This document shows, one piece after another, positions 1 to 6,214 of a DNA stretch of 11,274 nt (position 1 is the stretch's first letter; every line of letters starts with the position of its first letter). The notes beneath the pieces are model-generated. The model saw only the letters and a program-made list of their open reading frames with translations. It did not search any database and was not told where the DNA came from. Both the position numbers and the translations under genes were made by a program. The DNA comes from Deltaproteobacteria bacterium (GTDB lineage Bacteria > Desulfobacterota > Syntrophia > Syntrophales > UBA2210): positions 1-11,274 of the forward strand of contig JAFGQD010000162.1 in NCBI GenBank assembly GCA_016935875.1, given 5' to 3'.

Positions 1-26
1 CGTTTGTTAATTTTGAAGTTAGTTGC

Positions 27-36
27 TCAGCGCTGA
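27..36. repeat. Perfect palindrome just after the atpE stop
   Basis: TCAGCGCTGA is self-complementary and lies immediately downstream of the atpE stop codon. GTT (22-24) and AAC (39-41) extend the symmetry outwards with two mismatched positions on each side. There is no loop and no U-tract, so it is not a canonical terminator. Its role is unknown. Confidence 0.4.
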
Positions 37-414
37 TTAACCCCAAAGAAAACTTGTGTAAGGGTTTGCATAGAGAAGAACAAGCGAAACGACAAGGGCA
101 TAAATGGCGATTGATTCCGCCATAGCCATACCGACCAGCATTGTCATCATGATCTTTCCCTGAACACCGGGATTCCTTCCAACCGCACTACAGGCTCCAT
201 TCGCGGCATTACCGATACCGGCGCCGGCTCCTATCGCCCCGAGACCGATTGCCAAACCGGCTCCTATCATAGCACCTACGGCAAAGATAACCTTTATCAG
301 AGCTCCCCCTTCATCCGGGAGGGTCTCAGCTGCAAATACCATCGGTGAAGATAACAACAGGACCGCCGACGCAGCCAGCAGGGTTGATCCCCATTTTACA
401 GATTTCCTTAACAT
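37..414 (-). CDS. atpE: F-type ATP synthase subunit c (Fo rotor ring), with N-terminal leader
   Basis: This 125-residue protein is the proteolipid that forms the rotating c-ring of the membrane Fo sector. Residues 1-29 look like a signal peptide (MLRK, a hydrophobic stretch, then a VFA-AE cleavage-like site), which most bacterial c subunits lack. The mature part is the usual helical hairpin: a Gly/Ala-rich helix at about 37-77, the polar loop R80-N81-P82, and a second helix at about 87-116. The ion-carrying carboxylate is E100 in AMAESIAIY. The Gln that sodium-specific c subunits carry in helix 1 aligns with Ile, and the Thr after ES is Ile, so proton coupling is more likely than sodium; that alignment is from memory. 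The ATG at 412-414 has AGGAAAGGAG six bases upstream. The gene is separated from atpB by a two-component system and appears to have its own sigma54-type promoter. Confidence 0.96.
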   Translation of the reverse strand: MLRKSVKWGSTLLAASAVLLLSSPMVFAAETLPDEGGALIKVIFAVGAMIGAGLAIGLGAIGAGAGIGNAANGACSAVGRNPGVQGKIMMTMLVGMAMAESIAIYALVVSLVLLYANPYTSFLWG

Positions 415-509
415 TTTTTTCTCCTTTCCTCTTTGATACTTGGTTTTTATTCGTACATATTACACAAAAATCTTTTGGGCATGGCTCCTTTTGAAACCGC
501 CCGTTCTTT

Positions 510-525
510 TGCAACAGACATGCCA
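510..525 (-). promoter_or_regulatory. Candidate sigma54 (-24/-12) promoter for atpE
   Basis: Read on the minus strand the sequence is TGGCATG-TCTG-TTGCA. The sigma54 consensus is TGGCACG-N4-TTGCW, so only one position of the conserved blocks differs and the diagnostic GG-N10-GC spacing is exact. With C511 taken as -12, transcription would begin near 499, giving an untranslated leader of about 85 bases before the atpE ATG. I found no convincing sigma70 pair between here and the gene; the best -10-like hexamer, TAATAT near 460, has no -35. An NtrC-type activator gene lies nearby, which fits. Confidence 0.6.
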
Positions 526-550
526 GTTATCGCTTCCCAAGCATCTTTCT

Positions 551-560
551 GTTTAACATT
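551..560 (+). repeat. Direct repeat GTTTAACATT, copy 1
   Basis: This exact 10-mer recurs at 624-633 in the same orientation. The copies are centred 73 bp apart, close to seven helical turns, and flank the inverted repeat at 582-611. This copy lies about 56 bp upstream of the predicted atpE start site. It could be a second activator or accessory-factor site. Confidence 0.35.
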
Positions 561-581
561 CTGCAATTATTGTTTATATTA

Positions 582-611
582 TATATTCTCCCTGCGATGC
601 GGGAGAATATA
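582..611. promoter_or_regulatory. 11-bp inverted repeat, possible activator binding site upstream of atpE
   Basis: TATATTCTCCC-N8-GGGAGAATATA is a perfect 11-bp dyad. Its centre lies about 98 bp upstream of the start site predicted from the sigma54 element, within the usual range for upstream activating sequences of NtrC-type proteins. The DNA between dyad and promoter is A/T-rich (about 561-585), which would favour looping. Neither strand has a U-tract after the hairpin, so a terminator is less likely. Binding by the nearby regulator is inference. Confidence 0.45.
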
Positions 612-623
612 CGAAGATGTCCA

Positions 624-633
624 GTTTAACATT
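624..633 (+). repeat. Direct repeat GTTTAACATT, copy 2
   Basis: This is the second exact copy of the 10-mer at 551-560, about 130 bp upstream of the predicted atpE start site. Four bases after it comes the palindrome TTCAATTGAA (637-646), and ATTGAAC is repeated at 641-647 and 654-660. Confidence 0.35.
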
Positions 634-969
634 TCATTCAATTGAACAGATAGATTGAACGAAAAGTGGAATGACCCGGTGTCAGAATACAGCCAAAATC
701 AATGCCGGAATCTTTGTTATTAATCAGACGGCAGTCGCCATCCTTAAGGGAAAAGGAAGTCTTTAGCCTCCCTCCATCACTTTGAGCGGCCCAAGTCGCC
801 TCTATCTACTCTTGTGGCTCCTGACTCCTGAGTAATGTGTGTATATTTGCCAACAGATACCGTAAAATTTGTTCAGGATGCATGCTCCAACTGCCAAAAT
901 GATAAATCCTTATACTCATCAGCCAACAGCTATTTTCACCGGGTAGACCAGGATATTCCTTGATTTCTA

Positions 970-998
970 TTGAAAATTAACATCAAGGTCTGTAGTAT
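970..998 (+). promoter_or_regulatory. Candidate sigma70 promoter for the two-component cluster
   Basis: TTGAAA (970-975) and TAGTAT (993-998) are separated by 17 bases, matching TTGACA at five of six and TATAAT at four of six positions. Transcription would start near 1005, about 64 bases before the first gene of the cluster. The dyad CCTTGAT-N17-ATCAAGG (958-964 and 982-988) spans the -35 and spacer, where a bound protein would block polymerase, so auto-repression is possible. Confidence 0.4.
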
Positions 999-1068
999 CA
1001 AAGCATCCGTGCCCATTCCTTTAAAACTTTTATTTCCGGATGGGAATGCTAACGCAAGGAGGTTGACA

Positions 1069-1245
1069 ATGCAGGAGATACTGACAGTGATAACCTATCT
1101 GGTTGTCTGGTTGATCTGTAAAGAGGTTGTGGGTATCCAGAGCGGACTTGTTACTCTTGTTATATCGCTTGGCGCGGCCGTGTCCGTTTATGTGATTTTC
1201 GCCGTCAGGTGGTATGAAGACAGAAAGAAAAATGACAACAGATAA
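1069..1245 (+). CDS. Small two-helix membrane protein, unknown function
   Basis: This encodes 58 residues. I do not recognise a family. The start at 1069 is chosen because AAGGAGG (1056-1062) stands six bases upstream; the frame stays open further upstream but without a ribosome site. Two membrane segments are visible, about residues 4-21 (ILTVITYLVVWLICKEVV) and 26-45, followed by a charged tail, RWYEDRKKNDNR. The gene ends 29 bases before the sensor kinase and is co-oriented with it, so the two are probably co-transcribed. Small membrane proteins next to sensor kinases often modulate the kinase, and those of atp operons (AtpI, AtpZ) assist the ATP synthase; either role is inference. Translation is supported by the ribosome site rather than by homology. 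Confidence 0.65.
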   Translation: MQEILTVITYLVVWLICKEVVGIQSGLVTLVISLGAAVSVYVIFAVRWYEDRKKNDNR

Positions 1246-1274
1246 AATACGGCAGTCTGGAATTTCAAGAAATC

Positions 1275-3944
1275 ATGGACAAGACAGGCACTGACAACAA
1301 TGGCTTCAAGCCTTTGCTTCTTAATATGCGGCTTTCCATCTGGCTGACCACAGCAGCTGTAATCATATTTATTCTCATTCTGGCGCTTACAGTCAACCAT
1401 GCGCGCGAAAAGGGCATAGTAGAACAGTTCGGCCGGCAGCAGATAGCCATCGCCAGAGGAACAGCCACCGGGATAGAAGATTTTATTTCCAGCGTTGAAA
1501 AGAGCATGATAATTATTTCCATGCTGCCGTACATCAAGGAAAACTCGCCGAAAGTTACCGTGCAAGCCATACAGATGATCTACGATAACCTGAAGGGACA
1601 AGTGGAATGCATAGCAATAGAAAATAATGACGGCGTGATAACAAGTACATATCCCCCTTCCATCTTTGAAAAAATAGCAGGCAGGAATTTCCAGTCCCTC
1701 GACTATTTCCGGGAGATACGGAAAACGGGGAAACCATATATAAGCGACCTGCTGTCGGCGGGTGAAGAAAAGCAAAAGAATGTACAAGACACATCACGAC
1801 CGGTAATTATCGCCGTCCCCAAATACGATTCAGAGAACAGGTTCTCCGGAGCAGTTCTGTCGATCCTTTCACTTTCAACTATTGTCGACCGCTATCTCAT
1901 CTCCAGAAGCGAAACAGCATACTGCGCCTGGATAATGGACAACAGCGGCACAATCATCGCCCACCCGGATCAGTCTTTTACCGGCAAGGATCTGGGGGCA
2001 CTGAAGTGCGCAAAGGTCCACGGAGAGATACCCCTGAAAGACACCCTGATGAAAGGGAAAGAGGGCTATGACGAGTATATCCTTTCCGCTGTGGGGGGTA
2101 AAACCAAAAAGAGCATCGTATCCTATGCCCCGATTAATGTGGACTCGGGACGCTGGTTCATCGCGGTTGCCACACCGTACAATGAGATAATCCTTCTGGC
2201 GCGAAAGGGTTTTATAAACATTATATTCGGGACCCTCGGACTTATTATCGTGGTGATTATCGTCGGCATCTCTGCAGCCAACTCCAGAGCAAAGCAACTG
2301 CGCCTCAAGGAAGAACTGAAACGCCTCAAGGAACGCGAAGAGTGGCAGGAGAGACTGTTAAAAGAACACAAAACAACAGAGGGTGTCATAGAAGGATCAC
2401 CGATTCCCACCTTTGTGCTGGACAGGGAACATCGCGTCACCCTCTGGAACAGGGCTTGTTCCGAACTGACAGGTGTTGATGCCGATGACATGATAGGTAC
2501 GGATCAGCATTCCATCCCCTTTTATAAGAGCAAACGGCCAACGATCGCCGACATAATCGTCGACTCCGATATGGATACCCTCAAAAAATATTACGATACC
2601 AAGAATGTACGGGAATCGGCAACGGTTACGGGGGGAGCTTACGAGGCCATGGATTACATCGCAAATCTTGGGGGGAAAAACCGACACATATATTTTCTGG
2701 CTGCTCCGATATATGATGAGAGTGGAAAGGTCATTGCGGCAATTGAAACAATTCAGGATGTGACTTTGCAGAGAGAAATGGACATCAAGCTGGAGGAATA
2801 TGCCGAAACTCTCCAGAACGAACTGACCGAAAACATCAACCTTCGCAGGGAAGTCGAAAAATTGTACAACTATCTCCAGTCCATCATCGACAGCCTGCCA
2901 GACAGGATATTCGATCTCAACAGGGACGGGATCATCAACTATGTAAGCAGGGATGTGAAGAAAGATGGAGGAGTCATCTCCGAGAAGTTTGGGGGAAAGC
3001 ACTTCGCTGATTTTGTTGACGAGGAAAACAGGCTGTTTGTCCTGGATCGATGGAAGGATGCACAGAAGGGAATATTCACTCCTTACGAAATGACGGTAAC
3101 CGCAATGGACGGCTCACGGAGAAGCCTGCGGATAATACCCCGGCCGATCAAGGGGACCGACCGCTATATCCTCGTTCAGAGGGACATCACGGAGTTCAAG
3201 GCCCTGGAGGAAAAATTCTACGAGAGCCAGAAGCTTGCTGCCATCGGGCAGTTGTCGGCAGGCATAGCCCACGAAGTCAGAAATCCCCTCTCTTCGATAA
3301 AAATGAGTCTTCAGATCCTTGAAAAACGTATGAAACCGGAGGGAAACGACTCGAAAAGATTCCAGATCGCCGGGAGGGAAGTCGAACATCTTGAAAAACT
3401 CGTTAACGACATACTTATGTATGCCAAGCCTTCCGATCCCATAAAAAAACCTTCGGTTTTAGAAAAGATCATCGACCATGCCCTCGCCATGGCCGAAAAA
3501 TCCCTGTCGGATAAACATGTACGAGTGGAGATGGACCTTGCGAAAAACCTCCCCCCTCTGAACGTAGACCCGGCGATGCTGGAACAGGCGTTTCTTAATA
3601 TCTACCACAACGCCATCGACGCGATGGCCGATGGCGGAACACTCACAATATCCGTCAGGCAAACAAATGGCCGGGTGCAAGTTGAGGTCAAAGATGACGG
3701 GTGTGGAATCTCAAAGGAAGACATGCCTTATATCTTCAACCCCTTCTTCACCAAGAAAAGTTACGGTACCGGACTAGGGCTCACACAGATCAAAAAGATT
3801 ATGGACCTGCACCGGGGCATGATAGAAATCTCGAGCGAAGAGGGAAAGGGAACCAGTGTCATCGTTGCTTTTCCAACAATAATTGATGGAGAAGGTTCGA
3901 AGCCGGAGAAATATTCTCAAGACTCCTCGGCTGATCTCCGATAA
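1275..3944 (+). CDS. Membrane sensor histidine kinase (dCache, two PAS, HisKA, HATPase)
   Basis: This is an 889-residue kinase that should phosphorylate the response regulator encoded downstream. One membrane helix (about 20-41) is followed by an extracytoplasmic double-Cache-like domain (about 45-305, with DYFREIRKTGKPYIS near 143-157), then a second helix (about 312-335) and a charged coiled coil. Two PAS domains follow, at about 367-495 (TFVLDREHRVTLWNRA) and 531-640 (SIIDSLPDRIFDLNRDGIIN). The kinase core has the H-box with H666 in AHEVRNPLSSIK, the N-box with N779, the G1 box DDGCGI (807-812), the F-box near 821-825 and the G2 box GTGLGL (831-836). All catalytic motifs are intact. Its architecture resembles the AtoS/NtrB-type partners of NtrC-family regulators. 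Cache domains usually bind small metabolites such as carboxylates or amino acids; the ligand here cannot be read. The ATG at 1275 has only a weak GGA upstream; the internal ATG at 1326 would leave almost nothing before the first helix. Confidence 0.93.
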   Translation: MDKTGTDNNGFKPLLLNMRLSIWLTTAAVIIFILILALTVNHAREKGIVEQFGRQQIAIARGTATGIEDFISSVEKSMIIISMLPYIKENSPKVTVQAIQMIYDNLKGQVECIAIENNDGVITSTYPPSIFEKIAGRNFQSLDYFREIRKTGKPYISDLLSAGEEKQKNVQDTSRPVIIAVPKYDSENRFSGAVLSILSLSTIVDRYLISRSETAYCAWIMDNSGTIIAHPDQSFTGKDLGALKCAKVHGEIPLKDTLMKGKEGYDEYILSAVGGKTKKSIVSYAPINVDSGRWFIAVATPYNEIILLARKGFINIIFGTLGLIIVVIIVGISAANSRAKQLRLKEELKRLKEREEWQERLLKEHKTTEGVIEGSPIPTFVLDREHRVTLWNRACSELTGVDADDMIGTDQHSIPFYKSKRPTIADIIVDSDMDTLKKYYDTKNVRESATVTGGAYEAMDYIANLGGKNRHIYFLAAPIYDESGKVIAAIETIQDVTLQREMDIKLEEYAETLQNELTENINLRREVEKLYNYLQSIIDSLPDRIFDLNRDGIINYVSRDVKKDGGVISEKFGGKHFADFVDEENRLFVLDRWKDAQKGIFTPYEMTVTAMDGSRRSLRIIPRPIKGTDRYILVQRDITEFKALEEKFYESQKLAAIGQLSAGIAHEVRNPLSSIKMSLQILEKRMKPEGNDSKRFQIAGREVEHLEKLVNDILMYAKPSDPIKKPSVLEKIIDHALAMAEKSLSDKHVRVEMDLAKNLPPLNVDPAMLEQAFLNIYHNAIDAMADGGTLTISVRQTNGRVQVEVKDDGCGISKEDMPYIFNPFFTKKSYGTGLGLTQIKKIMDLHRGMIEISSEEGKGTSVIVAFPTIIDGEGSKPEKYSQDSSADLR

Positions 3945-3964
3945 TACGACATGGGAATTGAAAC

Positions 3965-3986
3965 TCCCCGCAACACGTTGTGGGGA
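3965..3986. repeat. Hairpin in the kinase-regulator spacer
   Basis: TCCCCGCAA and TTGTGGGGA form a nine-base-pair stem (one G-U pair) around the loop CACG. It starts 20 bases after the kinase stop codon. No U-tract follows, so it is more likely a processing or mRNA-stability element, or a protein-binding dyad, than an intrinsic terminator. Confidence 0.45.
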
Positions 3987-4037
3987 ATCTCCGACTGGCA
4001 AGGAAAATGTTATTATTTGTTCGCTAACCCCGCTGCA

Positions 4038-4062
4038 AGCAGCGCGAAATGCACGCGCTGCT
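4038..4062. repeat. GC-rich hairpin in the response-regulator leader
   Basis: AGCAGCGCG and CGCGCTGCT pair perfectly over nine bases around the loop AAATGCA. CGCTGC at 4031-4036 can also pair with GCAGCG at 4039-4044, so two mutually exclusive folds exist upstream of the ribosome site at 4085-4091. A further palindrome, GTTCA-TT-TGAAC (4065-4076), follows at once. Confidence 0.4.
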
Positions 4063-4102
4063 CAGTTCATTTGAACTTTTAACAAAGGGAGATGCACAAA
4101 AC

Positions 4103-5467
4103 ATGTCCAAGATACTTGTCATTGACGACGACAGATCCATTCGCGAAAGTCTGAAACTCTACCTGACAGAGGAGGGGCATGAAGCGCACACCGCCTCCAC
4201 CGGAACGGAAGGTTTGAACAAATTCGTAGGAACACTCCCCGATGTGGTGATCCTTGACATAAGACTTCCCGACATAAGCGGATTCACTGTCCTTGAGGAT
4301 CTGCGGGAAGATGACGAAAAGGTCAAGGTAATCATGATAACCGCCCATCACGACATGGATACAACGATTAAAGCGATGAAGGAAGGTGCCTTCGATTATA
4401 TCCATAAACCCATCAACATTGATGAACTGGACATAGCCATCAGAAAGGCGCTGAACACCATAGAACTGGAAAAGAAGATCAGCGGTCTGCTTATGGAACC
4501 ATCGCGCGATTTCAAGGTGGGAGATATCATAGGCACGGGAAATGAGATGAAGGAAGTATTCAAAACCATTGGCGTTGCCTCCCAGAACAAGGCAACCATA
4601 CTGATACAGGGCGAGAGCGGCACGGGAAAGGAACTGATCGCCAAGATCATACACTACAACACGTCAAGAGATGAGCCCTACATAGCGGTCAACTGTTCCG
4701 CCATTGTGGAGACCCTCCTGGAATCCGAACTGTTCGGCCACGAAAAAGGCTCCTTCACCGGCGCGATAGCCAGAAAACAGGGAAAGTTCGAACTTGCCCG
4801 CTATGGCACGGTATTTCTGGATGAGATAAGCGAGATGTCCATCAACCTCCAGGCCAAGCTCCTCAGGGTGCTTCAGGAGATGGAGTTTGAAAGGGTCGGA
4901 GGAAAAGACAGTGTCAAGGTAAACGCGAGGATTATAGCCGCAACCAACAAGAACCTCCGAACGATGGTGAAGGAAGGGAAGTTCCGGGATGATCTTTTCT
5001 ACCGCCTGAACATCGTGTCCATACACATCCCGCCGCTGAGAAAAAGGCGCGAAGACATAGAGCCGCTTGTCAATTACCTGCTCAACAAGATAAACAGGGA
5101 ACTTCACAAACGGATTGCCGGCATTTCCGACAAGATGATGGACATCTTTCTCAAATACAGATGGCCTGGAAATATCAGAGAACTGGAGAACCTGCTGGTC
5201 AGGGCTGCTGTTGTTTCGAAGGGACAGATCCTCGGAAGAGAAGACTTTCCGGATCTCATGGAAGACGCGAACAACGGAGAATCAGACAGGGCCATCGTCC
5301 GGGATGAACCGGAAAGGCCCATGACCCTCGACGAAATAGAAGAAATGCACATCAAGAAGGTCATCAGAGAAAACGACAAAAACAAGGGAGAAATCTGCGA
5401 AATCCTCGGAATCTCCCGCCCCACTTTTGAGAGAAAACTGGAAAAATACAACATTACCTTCGAATAA
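4103..5467 (+). CDS. NtrC-family sigma54-dependent response regulator
   Basis: This encodes a 454-residue activator. The receiver domain (about 1-120) has the acidic pocket D8-D9, phospho-acceptor D52, T80 and K102. The AAA+ domain (about 140-375) has Walker A GESGTGKE (170-177), the sigma54-contact loop as GSFTGA (216-221), Walker B VFLDE (237-241), the arginine region FRDDLFYRLN, and sensor II WPGNIREL. A Fis-type helix-turn-helix closes the protein (about 426-450, GEICEILGISRPTFERKLEKY). It should hydrolyse ATP to open sigma54 promoters. The start at 4103 has AAGGGAG (4085-4091) eleven bases upstream and begins directly with the receiver strand MSKILVIDDD; the frame extends to an ATG at 4049 inside the hairpin region, which is less likely. 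It pairs with the upstream kinase, 158 bases away. The target is not encoded in the protein; the sigma54 promoter of atpE is the obvious local candidate. Confidence 0.95.
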   Translation: MSKILVIDDDRSIRESLKLYLTEEGHEAHTASTGTEGLNKFVGTLPDVVILDIRLPDISGFTVLEDLREDDEKVKVIMITAHHDMDTTIKAMKEGAFDYIHKPINIDELDIAIRKALNTIELEKKISGLLMEPSRDFKVGDIIGTGNEMKEVFKTIGVASQNKATILIQGESGTGKELIAKIIHYNTSRDEPYIAVNCSAIVETLLESELFGHEKGSFTGAIARKQGKFELARYGTVFLDEISEMSINLQAKLLRVLQEMEFERVGGKDSVKVNARIIAATNKNLRTMVKEGKFRDDLFYRLNIVSIHIPPLRKRREDIEPLVNYLLNKINRELHKRIAGISDKMMDIFLKYRWPGNIRELENLLVRAAVVSKGQILGREDFPDLMEDANNGESDRAIVRDEPERPMTLDEIEEMHIKKVIRENDKNKGEICEILGISRPTFERKLEKYNITFE

Positions 5468-5474
5468 AAACAAA

Positions 5475-5508
5475 GGGGGCCTTCCTGATACACGTCAGGC
5501 TGACCCCC
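5475..5508 (-). terminator. Intrinsic terminator after atpB (convergent junction)
   Basis: GGGGG (5475-5479) pairs with CCCCC (5504-5508), and inside this CCTGA (5484-5488) pairs with TCAGG (5495-5499) around TACACG, leaving a four-by-four internal loop. On the minus strand the stem is followed by TTTGTTTTTATT, a good U-tract overlapping the regulator stop codon. It should stop transcription from atpB and may also act less strongly on the plus strand. It cuts atpE off from the atpZ-atpI-atpB transcript. Confidence 0.75.
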
Positions 5509-5560
5509 ATTTACAATTCAACATCCATGACCAGAAAAACAGGAATGGTTACCTCTTTTC

Positions 5561-6214
5561 CTAATGTGCCTCCTCCATCGCCAGTTGTATATAGATCATC
5601 GACAGCATGATAAAGACCAGGGTCTGGATGGCGGACGTAAAGATCATCAGCACAAAAACCGGAAGTGGAACGAGGAAGGGAACCAGCATCAGGACGATTG
5701 CCAGTACGAGATCCTCACCCATAATGTTCCCGAACAGACGCACTGAGAGAGAAATCGGGCGCGCGAGATGACTCACGAGTTCGATGGGCAGCATAATGGG
5801 AGTCATCCACCAGACAGGCCCCATGAACTGCTTTACATACTTGAAACCGTGCACCCAAACTCCCACTATATGCGTCAAGACAAACACGACAAGCGCCATG
5901 GAAACGGTGGTATTGAGATTGCTTGTCGGCGACTCAAACCCGGGGATAATGCCCAGCAGGTTGGCGGTTAGAATAAAGAGGGCAATGGTCGCTATCAGGG
6001 GAAAGAATTTGAGACCGGTAGGCCCCATGACATCAAGCATCAGATCTCTGATCCCCCCCAGGATCACTTCAAACACATGTTGCACTCTTCCGGGATATAT
6101 GCTGAGTCTCCGCGTTGCCAGGAAAGAGAACAGGGCCAGTAACAGCATAATAACCCACGTATAGGTCACATGAGGTGGAAATGGGAGTTTACCTAAAAAT
6201 AAAAAAGGATGCAT
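5561..6214 (-). CDS. atpB: F-type ATP synthase subunit a (Fo stator channel)
   Basis: This 217-residue membrane protein forms the half-channels that feed protons to the c-ring. The signature ARPISLSVRLFGNIMG (151-166) carries the essential arginine R159, equivalent to R210 in Escherichia coli. The Gln of the last helix is present in SAIQTLVFIMLSMIYIQLA. An ungapped comparison from memory puts D168 where E. coli has E219. The family is usually longer (220-290 residues); this short form, lacking a long N-terminal periplasmic part, is common in anaerobes. The ATG at 6214 has AAGGAGGT (6227-6234) twelve bases upstream, and its first 26 bases overlap the end of atpI. The c-subunit gene that normally follows is absent here; a terminator follows instead. 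Confidence 0.96.
   Translation of the reverse strand: MHPFLFLGKLPFPPHVTYTWVIMLLLALFSFLATRRLSIYPGRVQHVFEVILGGIRDLMLDVMGPTGLKFFPLIATIALFILTANLLGIIPGFESPTSNLNTTVSMALVVFVLTHIVGVWVHGFKYVKQFMGPVWWMTPIMLPIELVSHLARPISLSVRLFGNIMGEDLVLAIVLMLVPFLVPLPVFVLMIFTSAIQTLVFIMLSMIYIQLAMEEAH

Larger units (their letters stand above)
415..1068. other. 654-base divergent intergenic region, regulatory, no gene seen
   Basis: This gene-free stretch separates the minus-strand atpE from the plus-strand two-component cluster. It holds a sigma54-type promoter for atpE (510-525), a perfect inverted repeat (582-611), two copies of GTTTAACATT (551-560 and 624-633), a TTCAATTGAA palindrome (637-646) and a candidate sigma70 promoter for the plus-strand cluster (970-998). 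The open frame at 433-645 (plus) has no ribosome binding site, an unremarkable composition, and crosses the promoter elements. I see nothing recognisable in about 661-950; it could be a decayed or lineage-specific sequence. Confidence 0.6.

Noticed and set aside
582..611. The inverted repeat as an intrinsic terminator
   Set aside because: Neither strand has a run of T after the stem, and there is no upstream gene whose transcript needs ending there.
433..645. Open frame of 70 codons on the plus strand upstream of the two-component cluster
   Set aside because: It has no ribosome site, no recognisable domain, and runs through the sigma54 element and the inverted repeat.
1041..1057. TGGGAAT-GCTA-ACGCA as a sigma54 promoter for the small membrane protein
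   Set aside because: The GG-N10-GC spacing is met, but TT of the -12 block is AC, and transcription would start at the ATG, leaving no ribosome site on the mRNA.
1188..1787. Long minus-strand open frame opposite the kinase gene
   Set aside because: It is antisense to the sensory domain of an intact kinase gene, has no ribosome site and no family resemblance.
1069..5467. Horizontal insertion (mobile element) explaining the split atp genes
   Set aside because: No transposase, integrase, terminal inverted repeats or target duplications are visible at the borders, and base composition looks like the flanks.
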